Of a DNA stretch of 28,153 nt, positions 1 to 7,796 are shown in pieces; the stretch's first letter is position 1, and each line of letters opens with the position of its first letter. The position numbers and the translations under genes are program-made. Under the pieces are notes generated by a model, which saw nothing but the letters and a program-made list of their open reading frames with translations, did no database searches and was not told the DNA's origin. Source of the DNA: Rhodopirellula sp. Lineage in GTDB: Bacteria; Planctomycetota; Planctomycetia; Pirellulales; Pirellulaceae. Where the stretch lies: NCBI GenBank assembly GCA_002714565.1, contig PAXU01000008.1:18815-46967 (forward strand), in the 5' to 3' direction.

Positions 1-502
1 CTGATTTAAAGACCTTCTTGAACTGCTTCTTGTAACCTGGGATCGCTGCGATTTTTTCAACCGCCTTTTCTATCGGTAAATCCATTTCAATCGGATTGGC
101 AATCGGACCAAGCGCTTGACCTTCGAGAGCTTCAGCACGTCCATCCCAGAATTGTAAATGCACGTAACCGGAATTAATGATTGTCGGAGCACTACGGCCA
201 CCCATTTGGCCTCGTACACCCGTTGCAAACTTTTCACCGTTAGACCAACCCTTGTTTGGATCATGGCAGGATGCACAACTGACTGTATTATCCACCGAAA
301 GACGTTTGTCAAAGTACAGCTGTTTCCCTAGCTCAATCTTGGCTGCGGTTTGCGGATTATCCGCGGGGATTTTCATAGCCTTTAAGCCCAAAGGCAATTC
401 AGAGCCTTTTTTATCTTTACCGGTTGCATCTAGTCCAATCGCAAGACATGACACAGCAGCAACTATGGCTAATAAGCTTAAGCGTGAAACAAATCGTCTC
501 AT
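1..502 (-). CDS. Di-haem cytochrome c peroxidase (MauG/CcpA family), partial
   Basis: The frame opens at an ATG at 500-502 and runs without a stop off the left edge, so only the first 167 or so residues are present. Residues 1-26 form a basic, hydrophobic signal peptide, so the protein should be periplasmic. A haem-binding CASCH motif lies at residues 76-80, after the family's typical LGKQLYFDKRLS stretch. It is followed by FWDGRA and an EGQALGPI/NPIEM block, which in this family lies between the first haem and the calcium/second-haem region. The family reduces hydrogen peroxide with electrons from small cytochromes, or acts on quinones or proteins as in MauG. The second haem motif would be beyond the window, so the exact substrate class cannot be judged. 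A GAGGAAA ribosome-binding site lies about 10 bases upstream. The gene is transcribed in the same direction as leuCD but 173 bases downstream of leuD. Confidence 0.85.
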   Translation of the reverse strand, partial: MRRFVSRLSLLAIVAAVSCLAIGLDATGKDKKGSELPLGLKAMKIPADNPQTAAKIELGKQLYFDKRLSVDNTVSCASCHDPNKGWSNGEKFATGVRGQMGGRSAPTIINSGYVHLQFWDGRAEALEGQALGPIANPIEMDLPIEKAVEKIAAIPGYKKQFKKVFKS

Positions 503-675
503 AAGTAGGGTTTCCTCGTAGTCGTCTCAAACAACAACCGGACAGCACAATGGAAGGCAGGATGCTGTATGAAGGCAGAATCAAATGATGTGTTGAACGG
601 TATTTTCGCGCACGAATCGCCACACGTCAACCTTCCGAATCGCCAACTTCAAAAGACTGATATGACATTTTGACC

Positions 676-1275
676 TTAAGAAGCAACGACCTTACCGTTT
701 GCCAGCTCAAAATCTGTGATCTTACTCTCATGCTGTAACGTCAATGCGATATCGTCGAGACCATTGAGCAAGCAATGACGACGGAATCCATCCACTTCAA
801 AAGCCACATTCAAACCGGATTCATCAGAAATCGTTTGTGATTCCAAATCTACTGTCAGCTGATAGCCTTCCTGGCCAGCTCGGGCAAACAGATCATCAAT
901 AATCGACTCATCCAGTGCAATTGGCAAGACGCCGTTCTTGAAACAGTTGTTGTAGAAGATATCCGCAAAAGACGGAGCCAACACACAGCGGAATCCAAAG
1001 TCTTCCAGGGCCCAAACAGCATGTTCCCGGCTTGATCCGGATCCGAAATTGCGGCGTGCGACCAGAACAGATGCACCTGACACCGCCGGCTGATTCAATT
1101 CAAAACTCGGATTATCCGAGCCATCGTCATTGAAACGCCAATCGAAAAATAAAAACTGGCCGAATCCGCTACGTTCAATCCGCTTTAAAAACTGCTTGGG
1201 AATAATTTGATCTGTATCCACATTGGCACGATCCATCGTCGCCACGATTCCCTGATGTATTGTAAATGCTTGCAT
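676..1275 (-). CDS. leuD: 3-isopropylmalate dehydratase small subunit
   Basis: This is the small (swivel-domain) subunit of isopropylmalate isomerase, the cytosolic enzyme that converts 2-isopropylmalate to 3-isopropylmalate in leucine synthesis. The 199-residue length matches bacterial LeuD of the roughly 200-residue class. Diagnostic features are the N-terminal [16 protein letters not shown] segment (residues 15-30), the substrate-recognition loop [11 protein letters not shown] (76-86) and the [13 protein letters not shown] block (107-119). It lies 36 bases downstream of leuC on the same strand, so the two should be co-transcribed; the subunits work as a heterodimer. No leuA or leuB is present in the window. 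Confidence 0.97.
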   Translation of the reverse strand: MQAFTIHQGIVATMDRANVDTDQIIPKQFLKRIERSGFGQFLFFDWRFNDDGSDNPSFELNQPAVSGASVLVARRNFGSGSSREHAVWALEDFGFRCVLAPSFADIFYNNCFKNGVLPIALDESIIDDLFARAGQEGYQLTVDLESQTISDESGLNVAFEVDGFRRHCLLNGLDDIALTLQHESKITDFELANGKVVAS

Positions 1276-1311
1276 CGTTATTTCTCCGAATCTGGAGCTT
1301 TCCTCAATTGT

Positions 1312-2733
1312 CTAGGCGTTATAGTTCCAACCTCGAATATCAACAAACTTTCCTTCAATGGCAGCAGCCGCCGCCATGGCTGGAGAGACGAGATGAGTAC
1401 GACCACCTTTACCTTGCCGTCCTTCAAAGTTGCGATTACTTGTTGAAGCACATCGCTGACCTGGCTCTAGTTTGTCTGGGTTCATTGCCAGGCACATGCT
1501 GCAACCTGCCTCTCGCCATTCAAACCCAGCTTCTTCAAACACCCGGTCCAATCCCTCAGACTCAGCCTGCTGTTTGACCAACCCGCTACCAGGCACAACC
1601 ATCGCACTGACAGATCCTGATACATGGTGCCCTTTAGCAACGGCCGCAGCTGCTCGCAAATCTTCGATCCGAGAATTGGTGCAGGAACCAATGAACACCC
1701 GATCAACATCAAAATCAGAAAGTGATTTACCAGCTTCAAGCCCCATGTATTCCAACGCAAGTTCCGTACTTTTTTGCTCTGTAGAATCGTTAAAGTCCGC
1801 CGGCGATGGAATCGGGTCGGTTACCGCTATCACCTGTCCGGGATTTGTACCCCAGGTCACTTGTGGAGTGATATCACTACCTTGGTAATTTCGCACAACG
1901 TCGTATTCAGCCCCGGGATCACTTGGCAGTAACTTCCACTGTTCAACGGCTGCATCGTAATCTTCAGGTGCATGGTCGCGACCACGCAAGTAATCAAAGG
2001 TGATTTGATCCGGTGCAATCATGCCAGCACGTGCACCTGCTTCAATGGTCATATTGCACACCGTCATGCGTTCTTCCATCGAGAGATTGCGTATCACTTC
2101 ACCTGTATACTCGATGCAATAACCTGTACCGCCTGATGTGGTCAAATCACCAATCAAATACAGAATCAGGTCTTTGGCTGTTACTCCATCAGCCAATTGA
2201 CCGTCAATATTCAGCTGCATTGTCTTTGGCTTGTATTGCAAAAGCGTCTGAGTGGCGAGCACATGCTCAACTTCGCTAGTACCAATGCCAAATGCGAGTG
2301 CACCAAAAGCTCCATGAGTCGCTGTATGGCTGTCACCACAGACAATGGTCATACCTGGCTGGGTATAGCCCATTTCGGGGCCAATTACGTGAACGACTCC
2401 TTGGTTCACACTATCTAGGTCATACAGTTTTACGCCAAACTCATTACAGTTGTCCCGCAAGGTCTCGACTTGCTGCCGCGAGATCGGATCAGCAATCGGC
2501 AATCCCCGATCGGTGGTCGGTACGTTATGATCCGGCGTAGCGATAGTGCGCTCAGGTCGACGAACCTGCCTGCCTGCCAATCGCAACCCCTCGAATGCCT
2601 GAGCACTGGTTACTTCGTGAACCAACTGCAGGTCGATATAAATGATGGCCTGCTTGCCATCTTCCTGTTGAACCACATGATCGTCCCAGATCTTTTCGAA
2701 CATGGTACGCGGCTTCGATATGTGTTCACTCAT
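1312..2733 (-). CDS. leuC: 3-isopropylmalate dehydratase large subunit
   Basis: This is the catalytic, aconitase-like subunit that carries the 4Fe-4S cluster of isopropylmalate isomerase. The three cluster cysteines are visible: Cys351 in the FIGSCTNSR motif, and Cys411 and Cys414 in AGCSMC. Other aconitase-family signatures are DHNVPTTDR near residue 68 and [12 protein letters not shown] at 133-144. The 473-residue length is normal for the LeuC1 type. The ATG start is followed by a typical short N-terminus ([16 protein letters not shown]). It is the first gene of leuCD, with a 235-base divergent leader shared with the UDP-sugar dehydrogenase gene. That leader contains a small leucine-rich reading frame that may or may not be regulatory. 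Confidence 0.97.
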   Translation of the reverse strand: MSEHISKPRTMFEKIWDDHVVQQEDGKQAIIYIDLQLVHEVTSAQAFEGLRLAGRQVRRPERTIATPDHNVPTTDRGLPIADPISRQQVETLRDNCNEFGVKLYDLDSVNQGVVHVIGPEMGYTQPGMTIVCGDSHTATHGAFGALAFGIGTSEVEHVLATQTLLQYKPKTMQLNIDGQLADGVTAKDLILYLIGDLTTSGGTGYCIEYTGEVIRNLSMEERMTVCNMTIEAGARAGMIAPDQITFDYLRGRDHAPEDYDAAVEQWKLLPSDPGAEYDVVRNYQGSDITPQVTWGTNPGQVIAVTDPIPSPADFNDSTEQKSTELALEYMGLEAGKSLSDFDVDRVFIGSCTNSRIEDLRAAAAVAKGHHVSGSVSAMVVPGSGLVKQQAESEGLDRVFEEAGFEWREAGCSMCLAMNPDKLEPGQRCASTSNRNFEGRQGKGGRTHLVSPAMAAAAAIEGKFVDIRGWNYNA

Positions 2734-2809
2734 GACTAACCTAATTGATAGTTTCTAACAATGTGCAGCCGTGTGGGTTACCAATCGCCGCACGTGATTA
2801 TGCTCGCAG

Positions 2810-2890
2810 CTACTCAGTATAACGACGTAGCCTCGCATTCGGCAGGGGCAAAGAAAGTCCTCGCAAACACCCCATTTGACACGCACGCAT
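2810..2890 (-). CDS. Possible 26-residue leader peptide upstream of leuC
   Basis: An ATG-to-TAG frame of 27 codons lies 76 bases upstream of leuC on the same strand. Five of its 26 residues are leucine, four of them within eight residues (LRGLSLPL), encoded by TTG, CTT, TTG and CTG. Between it and leuC, at 2763-2793, there is a possible 7-bp hairpin. Leucine-rich leader peptides control leu operons by attenuation in enterobacteria, but those have runs of adjacent leucine codons. This one lacks such a run, has only a weak ribosome-binding site and no U-tract after the hairpin, so it may be chance. Confidence 0.2.
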   Translation of the reverse strand: MRACQMGCLRGLSLPLPNARLRRYTE

Positions 2891-2968
2891 TCTTAATCCC
2901 GTAAGTAATATGGAAGTTACAACACGTCGGATTTCATTGCCTTCGACCAGACGATCTTATCATCACAA

Positions 2969-4309
2969 ATGACTCAACAGCCCAATCAGACCTATATTGA
3001 TTTACTCGAGAAGATTCGCAGTAAGACAGCGACCATCGGAGTCGTTGGACTCGGTTACGTGGGGCTGCCACTAATTCGGGCGTTTGTCGAATCAGGCTTT
3101 AAGACCATCGGGTTTGATGTTGACGATGGAAAGGTCCAACAGCTTTTAGCCGGCCAGAGTTACATCAAACATATCGAATCCGAGTGGATTGCTTCACTGA
3201 TCGAAAATGGACAATTCGACCCTACCTCGGATATGCAACGGTTGGCTGAGCCTGACGCGATACTTGTATGCGTTCCCACTCCGTTGAGCCCTAGCCGTGA
3301 CCCGGATTTGAAATACGTGGAAGGCACGGCACGTGAAATAGCAAAAAACCTTCGTACCGGTCAACTCGTTGTTCTCGAGAGTACAACATATCCGGGTACA
3401 ACACGTGATGTCCTTTGCCCAATCCTCAGCGAATCCGAGTTAGACATCGGGCAGGATTTCTTTGTGGCATACAGCCCTGAACGAGAAGACCCAGGAAATC
3501 AGGATTTCTCGGCAAGCCGCATCCCAAAAGTCGTCGGGGGTATGGACGCCAAGTCACTTGAACTTGCAGAGGCGATGTACGCCCATGCAGTAGTAGAGAC
3601 AATACCTGTTTCAACGTGTGAAATTGCAGAAGCATGTAAGATTCTGGAAAACACCTATCGCAGCGTGAATATTGCGATGGTAAATGAACTGAAAATCCTG
3701 TTTGATCACATCAATATTGATATCTGGGAAACGATAAACGCTGCAAAAACCAAACCATTCGGTTTCCAAGCGTTCTACCCCGGCCCGGGACTCGGTGGCC
3801 ACTGTATACCGATTGACCCGTTTTACCTGAGTTGGGTTGCTCGTCTAAATGGCCAATCAACACGATTCATCGAACTTGCGGGCGAAATCAACTCATCGAT
3901 GCCTGATTATGTCGTGCACAAGGTAGCCGAAGCATTAAATGAATCTGGAAAGCCCATCAAAAACAGCAAGGTTGGGATCTTCGGAGTTGCCTACAAGCGT
4001 GATGTCGATGATCCACGTGAAAGCCCTGCATTTCGATTGATGGAATTATTAAACGAAAGAGGTGCGACCCTTAGTTATCACGATCCGTTTATTCCCACTC
4101 TTCCCAAGATGAGATCTTTCGATGTCCCTGCATTGGAAAGTAATGACCTGACCGAAGCATATTTGACATCTCTCGATTGCCTGCTGATTTGCACGGATCA
4201 CAGCGGCGTAGATTGGCAATTCGTTGTGGACCACTCGAACATTGTGGTTGATACCAGAAATGCCTGCTCCGGCACCATCGATAACGACGGCAAAATTTAC
4301 ACAGCTTAG
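2969..4309 (+). CDS. UDP-N-acetyl-sugar 6-dehydrogenase (WbpA/WecC-type nucleotide-sugar dehydrogenase)
   Basis: The protein is a cytosolic NAD-dependent dehydrogenase that oxidises C6 of a UDP-sugar to a carboxylate in two steps, supplying uronic-acid sugars for capsule, O-antigen or exopolysaccharide. The Rossmann motif GLGYVGLPL is at residues 27-35. A central dimerisation domain follows, with the YSPEREDPGN segment (168-177) and the KILENTYR helix (224-231). The catalytic cysteine is Cys279 in GLGGHCIPIDPFYL. The C-terminal UDP-binding domain carries FGVAYKRDVDDPRESP (338-353). The YSPER and GGHCIPIDP motifs favour the UDP-GlcNAc/UDP-ManNAc dehydrogenase branch over UDP-glucose dehydrogenase, but the exact substrate is not certain. 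Its length of 446 residues is normal. No other glycan gene is adjacent; a DegT aminotransferase lies 12 kb away. Confidence 0.9.
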   Translation: MTQQPNQTYIDLLEKIRSKTATIGVVGLGYVGLPLIRAFVESGFKTIGFDVDDGKVQQLLAGQSYIKHIESEWIASLIENGQFDPTSDMQRLAEPDAILVCVPTPLSPSRDPDLKYVEGTAREIAKNLRTGQLVVLESTTYPGTTRDVLCPILSESELDIGQDFFVAYSPEREDPGNQDFSASRIPKVVGGMDAKSLELAEAMYAHAVVETIPVSTCEIAEACKILENTYRSVNIAMVNELKILFDHINIDIWETINAAKTKPFGFQAFYPGPGLGGHCIPIDPFYLSWVARLNGQSTRFIELAGEINSSMPDYVVHKVAEALNESGKPIKNSKVGIFGVAYKRDVDDPRESPAFRLMELLNERGATLSYHDPFIPTLPKMRSFDVPALESNDLTEAYLTSLDCLLICTDHSGVDWQFVVDHSNIVVDTRNACSGTIDNDGKIYTA

Positions 4310-4352
4310 TAGTACGTCGGTGTCGCCAAGTAGCTGTTCTGTAAACTTGCAG

Positions 4353-5258
4353 CTATGAAAAGAATGCTTTAAAACGCCTGTCGAGATCCGGGATTCGCTG
4401 CCGCATTTCGGATGAAAGAGGCGGTACTGACTGTAGAGCGACAAGCTTCCGAAGATAGTTCTGAAACTCTCGTTGAAACTGAGCCGGGCCGTGCATTCCA
4501 AAATGACACCAAGCCCAACTCATAGCATATTCATGCCAAGACATCCGAAGGCTATTGCGACGCCGCTCAAGTGATTCCAGTCGGCATTGCTCCGGCAGCA
4601 CTCTTGCAGATGTCATCAGCTGCACGTGCTTTCTGTATTCCGGGTGAGAGAGCGAGGACGGAGTGTATTTCACGTGTACAACCCCAGTGGCTGAATTAGT
4701 AACCTGCAGCAGCTCACTGCACTCGGCTAGCCCTTCATCAATCCACAGGGGAATTCGAGTACTTCCAAACGTGGAATGTAACAGTGCGTGGCACAATTCG
4801 TGTTGTAAATCCTGTTGTACAGCTTGCGTAACATAAACAGCGATGGTTTGTCGGTTACCGGATTGAATGAACGTCGATCTTCTTGGTTCATCACCTCTCA
4901 CAAATCGTTTAACAAATCTCAAATACTGTTGCTTAGAGCTAAATAGATGTACGTCCAATTCACACTTTGCAAACCGCACTGCTGTGTGACGATGCATGTA
5001 TTGCATAACAACGTCACATGTTGCATGCACCGGCGTGGTCCTTTCTTCATTCGATTCAGCAAATACTCGGATATTCGCTCTCGATACTGATTGAAACCCT
5101 GTACTTTCAGACGGAATCAGCAAGCTACTCCCCGTCGCAGCTACGGTAAACTGCAGCAAATTACGTCGTGAAATGCCGGTAGATAGGTAGGTTGAATTCG
5201 TTACAGGATTCATGACAGGTCTATGAAAATGCACACCATCGCCAATTAATTGAGGCAT
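4353..5258 (-). CDS. Tat-exported HExxH protein, DUF1570/gluzincin-like putative metallopeptidase
   Basis: The 301-residue frame carries a zinc-peptidase motif HELCH at residues 153-157, followed 18 residues later by WIDEGLAE (172-179), whose glutamate is the usual third zinc ligand. This arrangement is typical of DUF1570 and peptidase-MA-like proteins common in Planctomycetota. The N-terminus contains SRRNLLQF (30-37) followed by a hydrophobic stretch, a good twin-arginine signal, so export after folding is expected. A second ATG at 5211-5213 would begin the protein 15 residues later (MNPVTNS) and leaves a more usual Tat n-region; I cannot decide between the two. The substrate is unknown. 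It lies convergent with the UDP-sugar dehydrogenase gene and divergent from the FabH-like gene, and has no operon partner. Confidence 0.75.
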   Translation of the reverse strand: MPQLIGDGVHFHRPVMNPVTNSTYLSTGISRRNLLQFTVAATGSSLLIPSESTGFQSVSRANIRVFAESNEERTTPVHATCDVVMQYMHRHTAVRFAKCELDVHLFSSKQQYLRFVKRFVRGDEPRRSTFIQSGNRQTIAVYVTQAVQQDLQHELCHALLHSTFGSTRIPLWIDEGLAECSELLQVTNSATGVVHVKYTPSSLSHPEYRKHVQLMTSARVLPEQCRLESLERRRNSLRMSWHEYAMSWAWCHFGMHGPAQFQREFQNYLRKLVALQSVPPLSSEMRQRIPDLDRRFKAFFS

Positions 5259-5332
5259 ATGTAAATACAGGATTGCTGTTCCTATAGCAAGACAGACAAT
5301 CCGCTAATTGACCATTCCAAAACCCGTGTGTA

Positions 5333-5403
5333 TCGTGAACACCTTGTGGAACAGGTGATTATTAAGGCCGGTTATTCTGACTTGCCTGTTCACGACATAT
5401 GTC
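5333..5403. promoter_or_regulatory. Inverted repeats in divergent promoter region
   Basis: The 180-base divergent gap between the HExxH protein and the FabH-like gene contains a perfect 9-bp inverted repeat, TCGTGAACA (5333-5341) with TGTTCACGA (5387-5395). It is followed at once by a perfect 10-bp palindrome GACATATGTC (5394-5403). A small hairpin CACCT/AGGTG (5340-5357) lies inside. These could be operator sites for a dimeric regulator, but no regulator gene is nearby, and repeats of this length can arise by chance. Confidence 0.25.
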
Positions 5404-5424
5404 AACACAATTGACTCAAACATT

Positions 5425-5430
5425 AAGGGT
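5425..5430 (+). promoter_or_regulatory. Ribosome-binding site supporting GTG start
   Basis: AAGGGT ends 8 bases before the GTG at 5439-5441. No in-frame ATG lies close by, and the FabH fold needs the residues right after this GTG, so the site decides the start of the FabH-like gene. Confidence 0.6.
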
Positions 5431-5438
5431 AGATACGA

Positions 5439-6434
5439 GTGAGCTACGCAGAGATTGGCCCGATATCCGTATTCCTACCTGAGCGCAAGGAGTCAATCGA
5501 TGACCTCCGCGAGGAGTTTCCAAACTGGAGCATCGATCTGATTTATGAAAAAACCGGCATCCACACTCGTCACATTGCTGCAGATGACGAATACGCATCC
5601 GATTTGGGAGTAAAGGCAGCAGAAAAGCTCTTTGCTGAGCATGACATAGATCCTCAGTCAGTTGACTTCCTCCTGTTTTGCACACAAACACCTGACTACC
5701 CGCTGCCGACCACAGCCTGCATGATGCAACAACGACTCGGGCTAAGAACAGGCTGCGGTGCTCTCGATTTCAACCTTGGCTGTTCGGCCTACGCATACGG
5801 ACTGGGTCTGGCCGACGGCCTGATTCAATCCGGCGTCGCCAAACGCGTCCTGTTTATCACCGGCGAAACATATACCAAATATATTGACGCTGCAGACCGA
5901 AGCCTGAGAACGATTTTTGGCGACGGAGCAACAGCAACCTTAATCGACGCCAAACCGGAACAGAGTATCAAGGGTCTTAAGTTTGGCACAGATGGTGACG
6001 GTGCAAACATGTTGCTGCTCACACGAAGTGGCGTACGAGATTGTATTCCTCCACGCGGGCGTCACCGCTGGAAAAGCGATCTTTACATGGACGGCCCCGG
6101 GCTCATTAGTTTTACGATGGATGCCATACCACAACTGGTAGACCAGATTCTCGAAAGTGCCGGTGTCCAAAAAGATGACATTGACCAATTTCTTCTCCAT
6201 CAGGCCACGCGAAAGATGCTCGATGAATTGAGAAAGAGGCTGCAAGTCGATGAATCTCAAGTTCCGGTGGAAATGGAATTAGTAGGCAATACCGTTTCCT
6301 CTACGCTTCCTATTCTTATCGAACAACTACGAAGGGAAGGACGGATCAACCCGGAGTCACAACAAATGCTCGTTGGTTTCGGCGTTGGCCTATCCTGGGC
6401 AGGTTGTGTGTGGCAAGACGTTTGGAGTAAATAA
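5439..6434 (+). CDS. FabH-like 3-oxoacyl-ACP synthase III
   Basis: This is a thiolase-fold condensing enzyme of the ketoacyl-ACP synthase III type. The full Cys-His-Asn triad is visible: Cys115 in FNLGCSAYAYGL, His254 in FLLHQATRKM and Asn284 in VGNTVSSTLP. The length of 331 residues and the FGDGATA motif (160-166) are typical. KAS III starts chains by joining an acyl-CoA to malonyl-ACP, but several paralogues in glycan or secondary-metabolite clusters transfer acyl groups to other acceptors. It is not beside fabD, fabG or acpP, so it may be a specialised paralogue, not the housekeeping FabH. The start is GTG with a good ribosome-binding site. The next gene begins 4 bases after the stop, so the two should be co-transcribed. 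Confidence 0.9.
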   Translation: MSYAEIGPISVFLPERKESIDDLREEFPNWSIDLIYEKTGIHTRHIAADDEYASDLGVKAAEKLFAEHDIDPQSVDFLLFCTQTPDYPLPTTACMMQQRLGLRTGCGALDFNLGCSAYAYGLGLADGLIQSGVAKRVLFITGETYTKYIDAADRSLRTIFGDGATATLIDAKPEQSIKGLKFGTDGDGANMLLLTRSGVRDCIPPRGRHRWKSDLYMDGPGLISFTMDAIPQLVDQILESAGVQKDDIDQFLLHQATRKMLDELRKRLQVDESQVPVEMELVGNTVSSTLPILIEQLRREGRINPESQQMLVGFGVGLSWAGCVWQDVWSK

Positions 6435-6438
6435 CCCA

Positions 6439-6987
6439 ATGTCACTAAAAGGCCAATTCTTACTTGCGCCGCCGATGCTTCCGGATGTAAACTTCTATCG
6501 TTCTATCGTTCTAATGATGCAACACGATCATGAAGGAGCCATTGGTCTGATTCTCAATCGACCGACGGATGCACGGCTTAACGACACGCTGGATTTTTGC
6601 GAAGGCAATGAGTCCACCGAAGATCAAGTTATTCACGTTGGCGGCCCTGTTGACGGCCCGCTGATGACGCTGCACACCATCATGGAATATGCCGAACAGG
6701 AAGCCATGCCGGGAGTATACGTGTCATCTCAAAAGCATAACATCCAAAACATTCTCACTTCGGGCAGTGTACCGTACCGCGTGTTTTCAGGGTATTCCGG
6801 TTGGACAGCAGGACAACTTGAAGAAGAATTGGAACGCGGTGGGTGGATCACTTGCGACGCAACAAGCGTGGAAGTATTCAGCGAAGATATTGATATCTGG
6901 AAATCCATTACCCAACGGGTTGGACATGAAGTGATACAGGATTCTGTCAAACCTGACTGGCTTGGCATTGATCCGATCACGAATTAG
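6439..6987 (+). CDS. YqgE/AlgH family protein (UPF0301)
   Basis: The 182-residue protein starts with the family signature KGQFLLAPP, then FYRSIVLMMQHDHEGAIGLILNRP, the conserved core of YqgE/AlgH. The open frame extends 22 residues further upstream inside the FabH-like gene, but the conserved N-terminus begins at the ATG at 6439, four bases after that gene's stop, so this start was chosen. The C-terminal part includes FSGYSGWTAGQLEEEL, also a family hallmark. AlgH was linked to alginate regulation in Pseudomonas, but the molecular role of the family is still unclear. It is probably a cytosolic protein, made with the preceding FabH-like enzyme and possibly with the phosphatase that follows 38 bases later. 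Confidence 0.92.
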   Translation: MSLKGQFLLAPPMLPDVNFYRSIVLMMQHDHEGAIGLILNRPTDARLNDTLDFCEGNESTEDQVIHVGGPVDGPLMTLHTIMEYAEQEAMPGVYVSSQKHNIQNILTSGSVPYRVFSGYSGWTAGQLEEELERGGWITCDATSVEVFSEDIDIWKSITQRVGHEVIQDSVKPDWLGIDPITN

Positions 6988-7025
6988 TCTTTGGTTTTGT
7001 AAGTCACCTAATTGGCGAATCATAT

Positions 7026-7739
7026 ATGAGCTTTGTACCTGAATGGTGGAAGTCCTGGAACGGACAACCATTGTCAGTTAATTCGTTTGATCGAGTGATA
7101 GCGATCGGTGATATACATGGTTGTGCTGCAGCTCTGTCGACGTTGATCGACACAATTCAGCCGTCACAGCAAGATCTCATCGTGATGCTCGGCGACTACA
7201 TCGATCGAGGGCCAGACTCAAGAAGTGTCATCGACCAAGTGCTTAAGCTCTCTACGCGTTGCCATGTGATGCCGCTGATTGGCAATCATGAGACCATGTT
7301 ATTACAAGGTCTGGATGAACTGGTATTTCGTGATTTTTGGCTAAGTTTTGGCGGAAAAGAAACGCTTGCAAGTTATGGCGGAGAAATCGAACAGATTCCT
7401 CCCGAGCATATCGACTTCATGAAAAGCTGTCACAAGTTTTTTGAAACGGATACAACCGCGTTTATTCACGCAAATTACCAGCCAAATGCTCCATTCGCTG
7501 AACAAGACGAGCAGGTAGCATTTTGGTTACACCTAAGTGAATATGTACCTGCCGCACATGTGTCAGGTAAACGTGTCATCGTCGGTCACACACCACAAAA
7601 GTCCGGCGAAATCTTGGATATGGGCCACTTGGTCGGGATTGATACACATTGCTTCGGTAACGGGTATCTTACGGCTATGGACGTCAAATCCGATCAGGTG
7701 TGGCAGGCTGATAAAGCCGGTGAGTTGAGAGTCAGCTAA
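7026..7739 (+). CDS. PPP-family metallophosphoesterase (Ser/Thr protein phosphatase-like)
   Basis: The protein has the full set of PPP phosphatase motifs: GDIHG (28-32), GDYIDRG (56-62), GNHE (86-89), a metal-binding His148 in FIHAN and GHTP (187-190), ending with GIDTHCFG. These bind a two-metal centre that hydrolyses phosphomonoesters. At 237 residues it matches the short bacterial protein phosphatases of the PrpA/PphA type and the related ApaH diadenosine tetraphosphatases. It lacks a signal peptide and should be cytosolic. The substrate may be phosphoproteins or dinucleotide polyphosphates; the sequence alone does not settle this. It is in the same direction as the FabH-like and YqgE genes, and is followed 57 bases later by a sulfatase gene that probably has its own signals. 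Confidence 0.88.
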   Translation: MSFVPEWWKSWNGQPLSVNSFDRVIAIGDIHGCAAALSTLIDTIQPSQQDLIVMLGDYIDRGPDSRSVIDQVLKLSTRCHVMPLIGNHETMLLQGLDELVFRDFWLSFGGKETLASYGGEIEQIPPEHIDFMKSCHKFFETDTTAFIHANYQPNAPFAEQDEQVAFWLHLSEYVPAAHVSGKRVIVGHTPQKSGEILDMGHLVGIDTHCFGNGYLTAMDVKSDQVWQADKAGELRVS

Positions 7740-7796
7740 GTATCGCTCTCTAATTCAACCTGCAGATTAAATAGACAACTAAGAGAGAACCATACT

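Noticed and set aside
1472..1888. 138-residue plus-strand frame inside leuC
   Set aside because: It is antisense to conserved leuC sequence; its composition (many Ser, Pro and Thr) is that of a shadow frame.
2876..2911. TTGACA plus TAATAT as a promoter for the UDP-sugar dehydrogenase
   Set aside because: The spacing is 24 bases, too long for a sigma-70 promoter, and no better -10 is at 16-18 bases.
4327..4355. Hairpin TAGCTG/CAGCTA between convergent genes as a terminator
   Set aside because: The stem is only 6 bp with a 13-base loop, has no T-run and overlaps a stop codon.
4049..4501. 150-residue minus-strand frame across two gene ends
   Set aside because: It is antisense to the UDP-sugar dehydrogenase and overlaps the HExxH gene in another frame; it has no recognisable motif.
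6373..6438. 22-residue N-terminal extension of the YqgE/AlgH protein
   Set aside because: It lies wholly inside the end of the FabH-like gene, and the conserved family start begins at the ATG at 6439.
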